Below are positions 1-7,268 of a DNA stretch of 64,000 nt, in pieces. The DNA lies in contig CAVUVM010000004.1 of assembly GCA_963744935.1 (NCBI GenBank), positions 310,001 through 374,000 on the forward strand, given 5' to 3'. The notes under the pieces are model-generated. The model made no database searches. It saw nothing but the letters and a program-made list of their open reading frames with translations, and was not told the DNA's origin. The stretch is from Bog-473 sp963744935 (lineage in GTDB: Bacteria; Actinomycetota; Acidimicrobiia; Acidimicrobiales; RAAP-2). Each line of letters opens with the position of its first letter. Within the stretch, counting starts at the first letter, position 1. The position numbers were made by a program, and so were the translations under genes.

Positions 1-617
1 CCCACGACGAGTGTGTAGTCGCCCGCCGATACGCGGGCCGTGCTGTTGGGCCTGGTCTGGTCCCAGGTGCCCGTGCCCGACACCGTGGCCCCCGGAGCGA
101 GCCGAGCGAACCCGAGAGCCGGGCAATTGACCACCTGGGTCCCGGGCCACACGATGTGGTGGGCGCCGTTCTCGATCTCGAAGCCGATGGAGCCGCACTG
201 GCCTGCCTGGAGTGAGGTCGAGGTTGGCCCGGGCTCCACTCCCGCATAGGGAGCGGTGTAGCTGCACGAGGCCGAACCGACGTTCTTCACGGTGAAGGAG
301 ACCTCGAGGGTCGCACCGGGGTGGAGGGTGAGCGTGTTCACTGCCACGAGCAGCTCGGTCGTCTTGGCCGAGCACTCCCAGAACCCGATCTTGCCCGACC
401 GGGCCAGTCTGAGCGCTGCCGGGTGCGTGGTCGTGGTCGTCTTCGCCCTCTTGGACGTACCCGAGCTCGTGCTCTTCGACGTGCTCCCCGACGCGGGCGC
501 CGCCAGTGCCAGGGCGGCCACGCTCACGGTGGCCACTGCGGCCACCGTGGCCACGGCCAGCGCTGTCGTGTGCGTGGGGCCCGCCGCCGACCACCGGTGC
601 CGCGCTGTCCTCCCCAT
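1..617 (-). CDS. Secreted protein with BsuPI-like beta domain, C-terminus cut by window edge
   Basis: The minus-strand frame is open from an ATG at 617 to the window edge, about 205 codons, so the C-terminus is missing. Residues 1-18 are polar and basic, followed by an Ala/Val-rich hydrophobic stretch (about 19-42) that looks like a signal peptide or anchor. A Ser/Thr/Lys linker follows, then a domain with the pattern FTVKNVGSASCSYT and a late GTWDQ segment. That pattern resembles the extracellular immunoglobulin-like domain of the BsuPI proteinase-inhibitor family or related DUF4232-type proteins. Two or more cysteines could form disulfides. Substrate and role are unknown. Family assignment is by eye only. 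Confidence 0.6.
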   Translation of the reverse strand, partial: MGRTARHRWSAAGPTHTTALAVATVAAVATVSVAALALAAPASGSTSKSTSSGTSKRAKTTTTTHPAALRLARSGKIGFWECSAKTTELLVAVNTLTLHPGATLEVSFTVKNVGSASCSYTAPYAGVEPGPTSTSLQAGQCGSIGFEIENGAHHIVWPGTQVVNCPALGFARLAPGATVSGTGTWDQTRPNSTARVSAGDYTLVV

Positions 618-659
618 CCCTTCAGCCTTGCACGGTGCCGCGGCGGCTCGTCGGCGCGC

Positions 660-1766
660 TCAGTCGGCGAAGTGCGGGATGACCTTGGTCCCCATCAGCT
701 CGATCGTCTGCATGACCGTCTCGTGGGGAATCGTGTAGGGGTTCACCAGGCAGAGCAGGAGGTCGACACCCGCCGCCTCGTACTGGCGGCACGCCTCCAC
801 ACACTCTTCGGGCGTGCCGAGCACGCAGGCGTTCGCGTCCATCAGGTACTCGAGGTTGAGTAGGTCGAGCGTGCCTTCGTCGTCCGTCTTCTTCATGTCG
901 GCCGCGTACGAGTAGGTGCCGAGGTCCTCGTTGCGCTCGGCCATCCAGTCGGTCAGCGTGGCGATCTGGCGGGCACCGGTCTTTGGGTACCACTCGAAGG
1001 ACTCCCGAGCCTGCTCGATCGCCTCGTCCCGGTCCGGCCCGCAGATGGCCATGGTGAACGTGGCGGCCGCGTTGTGCACGTAGGAGCCGATGGGTGCGCT
1101 GCACTGCGCCACCGCGGTCCGATAGATGTCGATCTTGCGCTTGACCTCCGCCGGCGGCAGCCCGACAGCGAACGAGCAGAGCCCGAGACCGAGCTCGCCC
1201 ATCTGGGCATGGCCCTCGTCGCTGGTCGTGGCGCCCCAAAGTGGCGGGTGCGGCTTCTGCCACGGCTTCGGCTGCACCCGCCGCCGGGGCATCTGCCAGT
1301 ACTGCCCGGCGAATTCGTACTCGTCGTTGGTCCAGCATCCGACGACGTGCTCGATGGCCTCCCTCCACATCTGACGGCTCTCGCCGGGGTCGATGCCGAA
1401 CCCCTCGAGCTCGGCCCGGGTGGCCGAGCGGCCCGTGCCGAGATCCACCCGCCCGCCCGAGATGAGGTCGAGCACCGCCGCCGACTCCGCGGTCCGCACC
1501 GGGTGGTTGTAGGGCTTGGGCATCAGGCGGACGCCGTAGCCGAGCCGGATGCGCTCGGTCCGCCCAGCGATGGCGCCGTACAGCACCTCGGGGTTCGAGC
1601 AGTGCGAGTACTCCTGCAAGAAGTGGTGCTCAACGGTCCAGAAGGCGTGCCAGCCGTGTCGGTCTCCCGCGACCGCCTGCTCGAGCGTGTTGCGGTACGC
1701 GACAAGCTCGCTGTCGTCGGTCCAGGGGCGAGGGACGGGGATCTCGTAGAACAGCGCGAACTTCAT
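660..1766 (-). CDS. LLM-class flavin-dependent oxidoreductase
   Basis: The 368-residue protein has the layout of a bacterial luciferase-like TIM barrel. It starts MKFALFYEIP, has the WTVEHHFLQEYSHCSNPEVL segment typical of flavin monooxygenases of this class, then RIRLGYGVRLMP and a GRVDLGTGRS loop. The family uses reduced F420 or FMN to oxidise small organic substrates, and the sequence does not identify this one's substrate. It is transcribed divergently from the SDR gene at 1905, and the pair may share a promoter region and a degradative role. Length and motifs are intact. The start ATG lies behind a purine-rich stretch. Confidence 0.85.
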   Translation of the reverse strand: MKFALFYEIPVPRPWTDDSELVAYRNTLEQAVAGDRHGWHAFWTVEHHFLQEYSHCSNPEVLYGAIAGRTERIRLGYGVRLMPKPYNHPVRTAESAAVLDLISGGRVDLGTGRSATRAELEGFGIDPGESRQMWREAIEHVVGCWTNDEYEFAGQYWQMPRRRVQPKPWQKPHPPLWGATTSDEGHAQMGELGLGLCSFAVGLPPAEVKRKIDIYRTAVAQCSAPIGSYVHNAAATFTMAICGPDRDEAIEQARESFEWYPKTGARQIATLTDWMAERNEDLGTYSYAADMKKTDDEGTLDLLNLEYLMDANACVLGTPEECVEACRQYEAAGVDLLLCLVNPYTIPHETVMQTIELMGTKVIPHFAD

Positions 1767-1904
1767 GGCGTGGGCTCCCCCCGGTCAAGACGGTGGTCCC
1801 GGGGCCGGCCCGGGCTAGAACAGTGCCCTGCTCCTACCAGCCCGGGTTGGCCGGGCGCAACCAAGGCCTCGAACACGTCGAGCCCACGAGAATCTGGAGG
1901 TGCC

Positions 1905-2723
1905 ATGCGCGGATTGGCCGGTCGGACCTACATCGTCACCGGTGCCGGGTCGGGAATCGGGCGGGCAACGGCGGCTCGGCTCCTCGACGATGGAGCCAGG
2001 GTGCTCGGTGCCGACATCACCGACGCCGCCGCGGTGCCCTCCGGCAGCGAGGACGCGGCGGACCGCTGGCTCTTCACCACCGCCGACGTCACCGACGAGC
2101 GCTCGGTGCATGCGATGGTGCAGATGGCCGTCGACGCCGGCGGGGCGCTGGACGGCCTCGTCAACGCCGCCGGCGTCGCCGGGGGTGGGCCGGTGCACAT
2201 GCTCCCGGTCGAGGAATGGGACCGCGTGCTCGCGGTGAACCTGACCGGGACCTACCTCACCGCCAAGCACGCCATCACCCAGATGCTGCGCCAGCCGGCG
2301 CGCCCCGACGGGCAGCGCGGATCAGTGGTGACCGTCGCCAGCATCGAGGGACTCGAAGGGACGGCCGGCGGGAGCGCCTACAGCGCCTCGAAGGGCGGTG
2401 TGGTCATCCTGACCAAGAACATGGCCATCGACTACGCCGGGCGGGGCATCCGGGTCAACGCCGTCTGCCCGGGCTTCATCGAGACTCCCATGACCGCGAT
2501 GATCTTCGGCCCCGGGATGGAGGACGCCCTGGCTGACATCGTCCACGAGCACAAGCTCGGCCGGCGCATGGGCCGTCCCGAGGAGATCGCGTCGGTGGCC
2601 GCCTTCTTGCTCTCCGACGACGCCTCCTTCGTCACCGGGCACGCGCTGCCCGTTGACGGCGGCTACACGGCAGGACGCGATCACGGTGTGACCGACATGC
2701 TGGGCCTCTCGGGACCCGAGTGA
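1905..2723 (+). CDS. SDR family NAD(P)-dependent oxidoreductase
   Basis: This is a classical short-chain dehydrogenase of 272 residues. The Rossmann glycine motif TGAGSGIG is near residue 12, NAAG is near residue 88, the catalytic serine lies in VVTVASIEG, and YSASK holds the active-site Tyr and Lys. A PGFIETPM segment and a C-terminal VDGGYTAG complete the fold. The start was set at 1905 because GGAGG lies just upstream and the protein begins directly with the dinucleotide fold. The same frame is open further upstream but is antisense to the flavin oxidoreductase. Substrate is unknown. It is probably a 3-oxoacyl or secondary-alcohol dehydrogenase. Confidence 0.88.
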   Translation: MRGLAGRTYIVTGAGSGIGRATAARLLDDGARVLGADITDAAAVPSGSEDAADRWLFTTADVTDERSVHAMVQMAVDAGGALDGLVNAAGVAGGGPVHMLPVEEWDRVLAVNLTGTYLTAKHAITQMLRQPARPDGQRGSVVTVASIEGLEGTAGGSAYSASKGGVVILTKNMAIDYAGRGIRVNAVCPGFIETPMTAMIFGPGMEDALADIVHEHKLGRRMGRPEEIASVAAFLLSDDASFVTGHALPVDGGYTAGRDHGVTDMLGLSGPE

Positions 2724-2754
2724 TCCGAGTGATCCGAGTGATCCGAGTGATCCG
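2717..2754. repeat. Perfect 9-bp tandem repeat over the SDR stop codon
   Basis: The unit CGAGTGATC occurs four times in a row, followed by a partial fifth (CG). The first copy contains the TGA stop of the SDR gene, so repeat slippage in whole units would not lengthen the protein. No function is visible. It is probably replication slippage. Confidence 0.9.
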
Positions 2755-2763
2755 CAAGCCCTC

Positions 2764-2808
2764 CTGACGCGGGGGCCAGACCGGGATAATAGTTAAGTAA
2801 ATGCTTAA
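2764..2808 (+). promoter_or_regulatory. Promoter and operator of the arsR-SRPBCC operon
   Basis: A sigma-70-like promoter can be drawn as CTGACG (2764-2769), a 17-bp spacer and TAATAG (2787-2792). Directly after it lies the inverted repeat TTAAG-N6-CTTAA (2793-2808), with 14 of 16 positions symmetric when read as TTAAGTA-AA-TGCTTAA. It is the only AT-rich patch nearby. ArsR-family repressors bind such 12-2-12-like palindromes over the transcription start, so autoregulation is the natural reading. The sites are seen and the regulation is inferred. Confidence 0.65.
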
Positions 2809-2864
2809 GCTATGAGCCGGTCGACGGAGTCTTTCGAGCCCTGGGCGACCCCACCCGGCGGGTC

Positions 2865-3170
2865 ATGGTGGAGCGACTGGGCGAGGGGCCGGCAACGGTG
2901 AGCCAGCTGGCGGAGCCGCTGAACATGACGCTCTCCGCGGTGGTCCAGCACCTGGGGGTCCTCGAGTCCTGCGGGCTGGTGCGCTCCGAGAAGGTCGGCC
3001 GCACCCGCACCTGCCGGCTCGAGCCGGGCGGGATCCAACTGGCCCAGGACTGGTTCGCCGGCCAGCGCGCCGTGTGGGAGCGCCGGCTCGACCGGTTGGG
3101 CGAGGTCCTGGCGGCGGACCTCGCAACGGAGCAGCAGACCCCGCCGCCCCCCGAAAGGAGCACGACATGA
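2865..3170 (+). CDS. ArsR-family winged-helix regulator, probably frameshifted at its 5' end
   Basis: The ATG-initiated frame gives 101 residues covering the helix-turn-helix and wing: ATVSQLAEPLNMTLSAVVQHL then SCGLVRSEKVGRTRTCRL. Family members normally begin about 15-20 residues earlier with a VFRALGDPTRR helix. That helix is encoded here in the same frame (about 2829-2861), but no ATG, GTG or TTG precedes it before the stop at 2790. An ATG at 2812 followed by AGCCGG is one base out of frame, so a single-base deletion near 2815-2820 would explain it. The gene overlaps the next start as ATGA, a usual arrangement for ArsR plus SRPBCC pairs. No metal-binding cysteine pair is seen. Confidence 0.75.
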   Translation: MVERLGEGPATVSQLAEPLNMTLSAVVQHLGVLESCGLVRSEKVGRTRTCRLEPGGIQLAQDWFAGQRAVWERRLDRLGEVLAADLATEQQTPPPPERSTT

Positions 3171-3619
3171 CGACACGGAGCGCCGAGCACAGCACCTTCA
3201 CCATCACCCGCACCTATCCGGTCCCACCGGCGCGCGTCTTCGCCGCCTGGGCCTCGCAGGAGGCCAAGGCGCGCTGGTTCGGCGCGGCCGGCGAGGCGAA
3301 CGACGCCCTCGAGCTCGACTTCCGCGTTGGCGGCACCGAGGTCAACCGCGGCGGGCCACCCGAGGGCCCCGTCTACACCTACGAGGCGACGTACAAGGAC
3401 ATCGTCGCCGACGAGCGGATCGTGTACGGCTACTCGATGGACGCCGACGGCGCGCTGATCTCGGTGTCGGTCACCACGGTGGAATTCGCCCCCTCCGGCG
3501 AAGGCACCACGCTCACCTTCACCGAGCAAGGCGTCTTCCTCGACGGCGCCGACACCCCGGCGATCCGCCAGAAGGGCACCGAAGAACTGCTCGACCAGCT
3601 GGACACGGTCTTGACGTGA
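3167..3619 (+). CDS. SRPBCC (AHSA1-type) domain protein
   Basis: The 150-residue protein has the START/Bet v1-like pattern of the activator-of-Hsp90 homologue family: RTYPVPPARVFAAWASQEAKARWF at the N-terminus, then FRVGGTEVNRGG and a C-terminal helix after FTEQGVFLDG. These proteins form a hydrophobic cavity, and in bacteria they are very often co-encoded with an ArsR regulator, as here with a 4-bp overlap. Ligand or client is unknown. The start is fixed by the overlap and by GAAAGGAG upstream. Confidence 0.88.
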   Translation: MTTRSAEHSTFTITRTYPVPPARVFAAWASQEAKARWFGAAGEANDALELDFRVGGTEVNRGGPPEGPVYTYEATYKDIVADERIVYGYSMDADGALISVSVTTVEFAPSGEGTTLTFTEQGVFLDGADTPAIRQKGTEELLDQLDTVLT

Positions 3620-3626
3620 CGGGCCT

Positions 3627-3645
3627 GGTCGCGCTCAGGGCGACC
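3627..3645. terminator. Short hairpin between convergent genes
   Basis: GGTCGC and GCGACC can pair around a 7-nt loop, lying between the SRPBCC stop and the protease stop (overlapping the latter). There is no U-tract, so it is at most a weak bidirectional terminator. Confidence 0.3.
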
Positions 3646-4696
3646 CGAGCACCAAGCGGCCGCCCGTGTAGTCAAGGACGACCCAGCCGTAGCGCTTGAG
3701 CTGGTCCGAGCCAAGCAGGCCCTCGGTGCCACCGTTGCTGACCGGGCCGAAGTTCGTGTCACCGATGAGCTGGGGGTGCAGGGCCACACCGGGCACGGAC
3801 CACGGGCCACTGTGCACGAGGGGCACCGTGATGACGGAACAAACCGTGGCCTGGCGCTGGGCCAGGTCGGTCCCGGCCAGCGACTGTGCCCTGGCGATGG
3901 AACTCGCCACCACGCTCTGGGAGGAGCCGGTATCGACCACGAAGTCGCGACGTCGCCCACCGGCGAACCGGACGGCGACTCCGAGCGAGATGTCACCTGG
4001 TACCGGCGTGACCGTAAGGGGCACGGTCGTGCCGGTTCCCCCGGTCAGTGCGACAGGCGGCGGGCCGGTCGGGCCCGTGTACGGGCTCGTGTCCTCGAGG
4101 GGCGCGCCTTCAGAGCCAGGGAGGATGAGGAGGCCCGCGGCGAAGTCGACGCGGACTGACCCAAAGCGCGCAAGGACGTCGGAACCCAGCAGTCCCTCTG
4201 GCTCACCCTTTCCGCCCATCTGGGGCAGCGTTGCCGCCGTCAACTGCTGAGGCGCCAGGTCCACTCCGTCGAGCGACCAGGCACCCGACGACACAGGCTG
4301 GGCCGTGCCGGTGCACCCCACGCCGGCGAACTCGGTGGTCCCGCCGGCCGAGGCCAAGTGGAGGCGATGGGCGAGCCCGGCGTCGATCGTTGACTGCCCC
4401 GCACCCGAGTCGAGGATGAAGGGAAATGGCCCCTTGCCGTCGATGCAGACGTTCAGCGACTCGGCCACCTGGCCCTCCACGGTGCTCACGGTCAGGGGCA
4501 CCTTCTCCTGGCCGCCCGGGAGTGCGCTCGACCCCGCGCAGCCGGCAGAAGCCGGCGGGAGCGCGAAGGTGGCCTCTGGTTCTACGCGTACTGGTGCCGG
4601 GGCCGGCCCGCTCACCACGGCGGCGAGTACGAGCACCAGCACGGTGACCGTGATGGCGACGATGGCCGCCACCAGCGAGCCGCGGCGGGGAGCCAC
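3635..4696 (-). CDS. Secreted tandem retropepsin-like aspartic protease
   Basis: The 353-residue protein has an N-terminal hydrophobic segment (about residues 9-29) for export or anchoring. Two homologous halves follow. The first carries FILDSGAGQS with Asp96 and the second FVVDTGSSQS with Asp255. Each ends in a GLLGSD(V/Q)L segment typical of retropepsin-like folds. Retropepsins are usually homodimers giving one Asp each, so two halves in one chain could form a complete site, as in pepsins. It is the last gene of the minus-strand glycosyltransferase run, 3 bp from the GT2 gene. Substrate is unknown. One half could be non-catalytic and only bind. Confidence 0.75.
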   Translation of the reverse strand: MAPRRGSLVAAIVAITVTVLVLVLAAVVSGPAPAPVRVEPEATFALPPASAGCAGSSALPGGQEKVPLTVSTVEGQVAESLNVCIDGKGPFPFILDSGAGQSTIDAGLAHRLHLASAGGTTEFAGVGCTGTAQPVSSGAWSLDGVDLAPQQLTAATLPQMGGKGEPEGLLGSDVLARFGSVRVDFAAGLLILPGSEGAPLEDTSPYTGPTGPPPVALTGGTGTTVPLTVTPVPGDISLGVAVRFAGGRRRDFVVDTGSSQSVVASSIARAQSLAGTDLAQRQATVCSVITVPLVHSGPWSVPGVALHPQLIGDTNFGPVSNGGTEGLLGSDQLKRYGWVVLDYTGGRLVLGSP

Positions 4697-4699
4697 GGC

Positions 4700-5581
4700 C
4701 TAGCGAACGAGGACGAGACGCACGGAGGCGATCGCCATCCTCGCCCCGAGCACGGCGACGGCAACCGGCAGGGCGGCGCGGCGCCAGCCCTTCGTGGTGC
4801 GCAGGGTGAAACGCAGCGCCGAGCGGTGATGGGCCACCATCATCTTGTAGGGGTGACGTGCCGTGCTGACGCCCTGGACGTGCGTCACAGCCGCGGTTCC
4901 GGCGAAGCCCACGCCCCAACCCGCCTGGTGGGCGCGCCAACACAGATCCGTGTCCTCGAGGTACATGAAGTACGCCTCGTCGAAGCCGCCGAGCTCTTCG
5001 AGGGCGTTGCGCCGCGCCAGGAAACACGATCCCGAGACCCAGCCAGCCCGCGTCACGACGTCCCCCTCGGGTGTGCCCGGGTTGTAGCGGCGCGTGAAGG
5101 GGTTCTCGGGGTTGAACAGCGCGAGCAGCGCGTGCCCGGCCGCGTCCGTGAAAGAAGGAAACGTGCGCACAGAGGGATAGACGCCCCCCGTCTCGGTGTA
5201 GATCCGCGGCCCGACAATCGCCCACGCCGGATTCGCCTCGAGCGCGCCACGTAACGCCGTCAGCGCGCCGGGGTGCACGACCAGGTCGGGATTGGCGACG
5301 AGCACCCATTCGGGTGCGGGATCGGCGGACAGAGCAGCGAGGCCGCGGTTCGCGCCCGCTCCGTATCCGAGGTTGCGCCCCGGCCGCACGACGCTGACGG
5401 AGGCCGAATCCGTGCCGGTGAGGAACTCGGCGAGCGCGCCTTCGACGCTCCCCGGGGCACCGTTCTCCACGACGACCACTGGGCCCGCACCGTCTTCGAG
5501 CACGGAGCGGACGCAAGCCTGCAGCTGAGGGCCGGCGTCATGGTCGACCACGACGGCGCCGATCACGCCAGAATCGCCCAC
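4700..5581 (-). CDS. Family 2 glycosyltransferase (rhamnosyltransferase-like)
   Basis: The 293-residue protein is a GT-A glycosyltransferase. The N-terminus GAVVVDHDAGPQLQACVRSVL is the nucleotide-binding strand, GRNLGYGAGANRGL follows, then LVANPDLVV in the DXD position and GWVSGSCFLARR with FDEAYFMYLEDTDLCWR as the acceptor and base region. This matches WbbL-type rhamnosyltransferases that act on polyprenyl-linked or cell-wall intermediates. The rmlB/rmlD genes in the same operon make dTDP-rhamnose a plausible donor. C-terminal residues are basic and amphipathic, suggesting membrane contact. Donor and acceptor are inferred. Confidence 0.82.
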   Translation of the reverse strand: MGDSGVIGAVVVDHDAGPQLQACVRSVLEDGAGPVVVVENGAPGSVEGALAEFLTGTDSASVSVVRPGRNLGYGAGANRGLAALSADPAPEWVLVANPDLVVHPGALTALRGALEANPAWAIVGPRIYTETGGVYPSVRTFPSFTDAAGHALLALFNPENPFTRRYNPGTPEGDVVTRAGWVSGSCFLARRNALEELGGFDEAYFMYLEDTDLCWRAHQAGWGVGFAGTAAVTHVQGVSTARHPYKMMVAHHRSALRFTLRTTKGWRRAALPVAVAVLGARMAIASVRLVLVR

Positions 5582-5588
5582 CAGTGGC

Positions 5589-6324
5589 TCAGTAGTCCTT
5601 GGTGAAGCGGAACCTCACCAAGGCTTTGACGGCGCTGATGCCATCTCGCCAAGTGATCTTCTTGCCTTCGTCGAACTCGCGTCCGGCATACGAGATCGGC
5701 ACTTCGTAGATACGAAAGCCCCGGCGCAATACCTTGGCGGTGATCTCCGGCTCGAAGTCAAACCGGTTGGAGACGACGGTGAGGCCCTCGAGCACCCCGG
5801 CGTCGAAAAGCTTGTAGCAGGTCTCCATGTCGGAGAGGGTCGAGCGATAGAGCACGTTGGTAATCAGCGAGAGGAAGCGGTTGCCGATCCAGTGCATGGG
5901 CAACATGTTCTTGCGCTCGCCGGTGAATCGACTCCCGTAGACCACACGCGACTTGCCGCGCGAGGATCGGTTCGAGCAGCTTCGGCCAGTCGTTGGGGTC
6001 GTACTCCAGGTCTGCGTCTTGAATCAGCACGAGGTCGCCGCGCGCCTCGTGGAGACCGGTCCGGATCGCCGCGCCCTTTCCCTTGTTGCCGTCATGGTGG
6101 ATGACCCGGACGGTCGAGTCCTGCAAAGCATCGAGGACTTTGTCCGAGCCGTCGCTCGACCCGTCATCGACCACGATGATCTGGAGTATGACCGGTAGCT
6201 CCACCGCCCGCATGCGGCGAAGCACCTCCGCCACGGTCGTGCGCTCGTTGAAGACGGGGACGATGACAGTCAGCGTCTCGTACGTGTCCGGTTGCTCGGC
6301 CTCGGTCAGCCCGATCTCAGTCAT
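5589..6324 (-). pseudogene. Family 2 glycosyltransferase (polyprenyl-phosphate type) split by a frameshift
   Basis: The 5' part (6324 to about 5960) encodes a GT2 domain: TVIVPVFNERTTVAEVL, VVDDGSSDGS, GKGAAIRTGL and IQDADLEYDP. The rest is in a shifted frame to 5589 and continues the same family: VVYGSRFTGERKNMLP, SDMETCYKLF and ITWRDGISAVKAL. The junction is around 5950-5968, at CTCGCGCGGCAAG on the coding strand, and needs one extra base removed or two added. The joined protein would be about 245 residues, the normal length for dolichyl-phosphate-mannose-synthase-like enzymes that charge polyprenyl phosphate with a sugar. Start ATG overlaps the upstream gene's stop (ATGA). It is either a broken gene or an indel error. 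Confidence 0.8.
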
Positions 6325-7268
6325 GGCATCCCTACCTTGCCAGCGAAGTACTCGATGGTGCGGGCAATCCCGTCCTGGAGGCTGACGCGGGGCTCCCAGC
6401 CCAGCTCGAGGCGGGCCAGCGTGATGTCGGGGCACCGGCGGGTCGGATCGTCGACCGGCAGGGGCTCGAACGTGATGTCCGACCTGGACCCCGTCGCCGC
6501 CAGCACGAAATGGGCCAGGTCGAGCATGGAGCGCTCGTCAGGGTTACCCACGTTGACCGGACCTACGAGCGAGGAGTCAAGGAGCGCGACCAAGCCCCGG
6601 ATCTCGTCGTCGACGAAGCAGAAGCTACGCGTCTGGCTCCCGTCCCCGTAGACGGTCAACGGCTCGCCCCGCAGTGCCTGCACGATGAAGTTGGACACGA
6701 CGCGGCCGTCGCCCGGAGAGAGCCGAGGGCCGTAGGTGTTGAAGATGCGGGCGATGCACACGTTGACCTCGTGTGTTCGGTGCATCGCCATGGTGAGGGC
6801 CTCAGCGAAGCGCTTGGCCTCGTCGTACACGCTACGGGGGCCCGTGGGATCGACGTTGCCCCGGTAGGACTCCGCCTGAGGATGGACCTCGGGCTCTCCG
6901 TAGATCTCGCTGGTGCTCGCCATCAGGAAGCGCGCGTCGTGGGCCCGGGCGAGCTCCAACAGACGCCGCGTTCCCTCGCTCCCGACCGCGAGCGTGTCGA
7001 GAGGCCGGGCCAGATATGCGGGCGGCGACGCCGGCGAGGCCAGATTGCACACTGCATCGACGCCGCCGTCGTCGGGGAGCTCGACCTTCTCGCTGACATC
7101 GGCGACGACCAGGCTGAAGCGAGGGTGCCCGAGCAGGTGTTCGACGTTCTCCCTCGAGCCCGTCGAAAGGTCGTCGAGGCACACGACGGCGTCGCCTCGC
7201 TCGACAAGGTGATCGCACAAGTGAGATCCGAGAAATCCCGCGCCGCCGGCGACCACGACTCGCCTCAC
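6321..7268 (-). CDS. UDP-glucuronate decarboxylase-like NAD-dependent epimerase/dehydratase
   Basis: This extended SDR of 315 residues has GGAGFLGSHLCDHL at the N-terminus for NAD, the STSEIYG strand, YDEAK with the catalytic Tyr/Lys, and RIFNTYGPR followed by the late sugar-nucleotide motif TRSFCFVDD. The motif set matches UDP-xylose synthase (UDP-glucuronate decarboxylase) more than GalE. This fits the upstream neighbour, a UDP-glucose 6-dehydrogenase that would make its substrate. It overlaps the downstream GT2 by ATGA and the upstream ugd by 4 bp, so all are probably one transcript. A dTDP-sugar dehydratase cannot be excluded. Confidence 0.82.
   Translation of the reverse strand: MRRVVVAGGAGFLGSHLCDHLVERGDAVVCLDDLSTGSRENVEHLLGHPRFSLVVADVSEKVELPDDGGVDAVCNLASPASPPAYLARPLDTLAVGSEGTRRLLELARAHDARFLMASTSEIYGEPEVHPQAESYRGNVDPTGPRSVYDEAKRFAEALTMAMHRTHEVNVCIARIFNTYGPRLSPGDGRVVSNFIVQALRGEPLTVYGDGSQTRSFCFVDDEIRGLVALLDSSLVGPVNVGNPDERSMLDLAHFVLAATGSRSDITFEPLPVDDPTRRCPDITLARLELGWEPRVSLQDGIARTIEYFAGKVGMP

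Noticed and set aside
1074..1904. Extended N-terminus of the SDR
   Set aside because: It is antisense to the flavin oxidoreductase, and the SD-backed ATG at 1905 begins the Rossmann fold.
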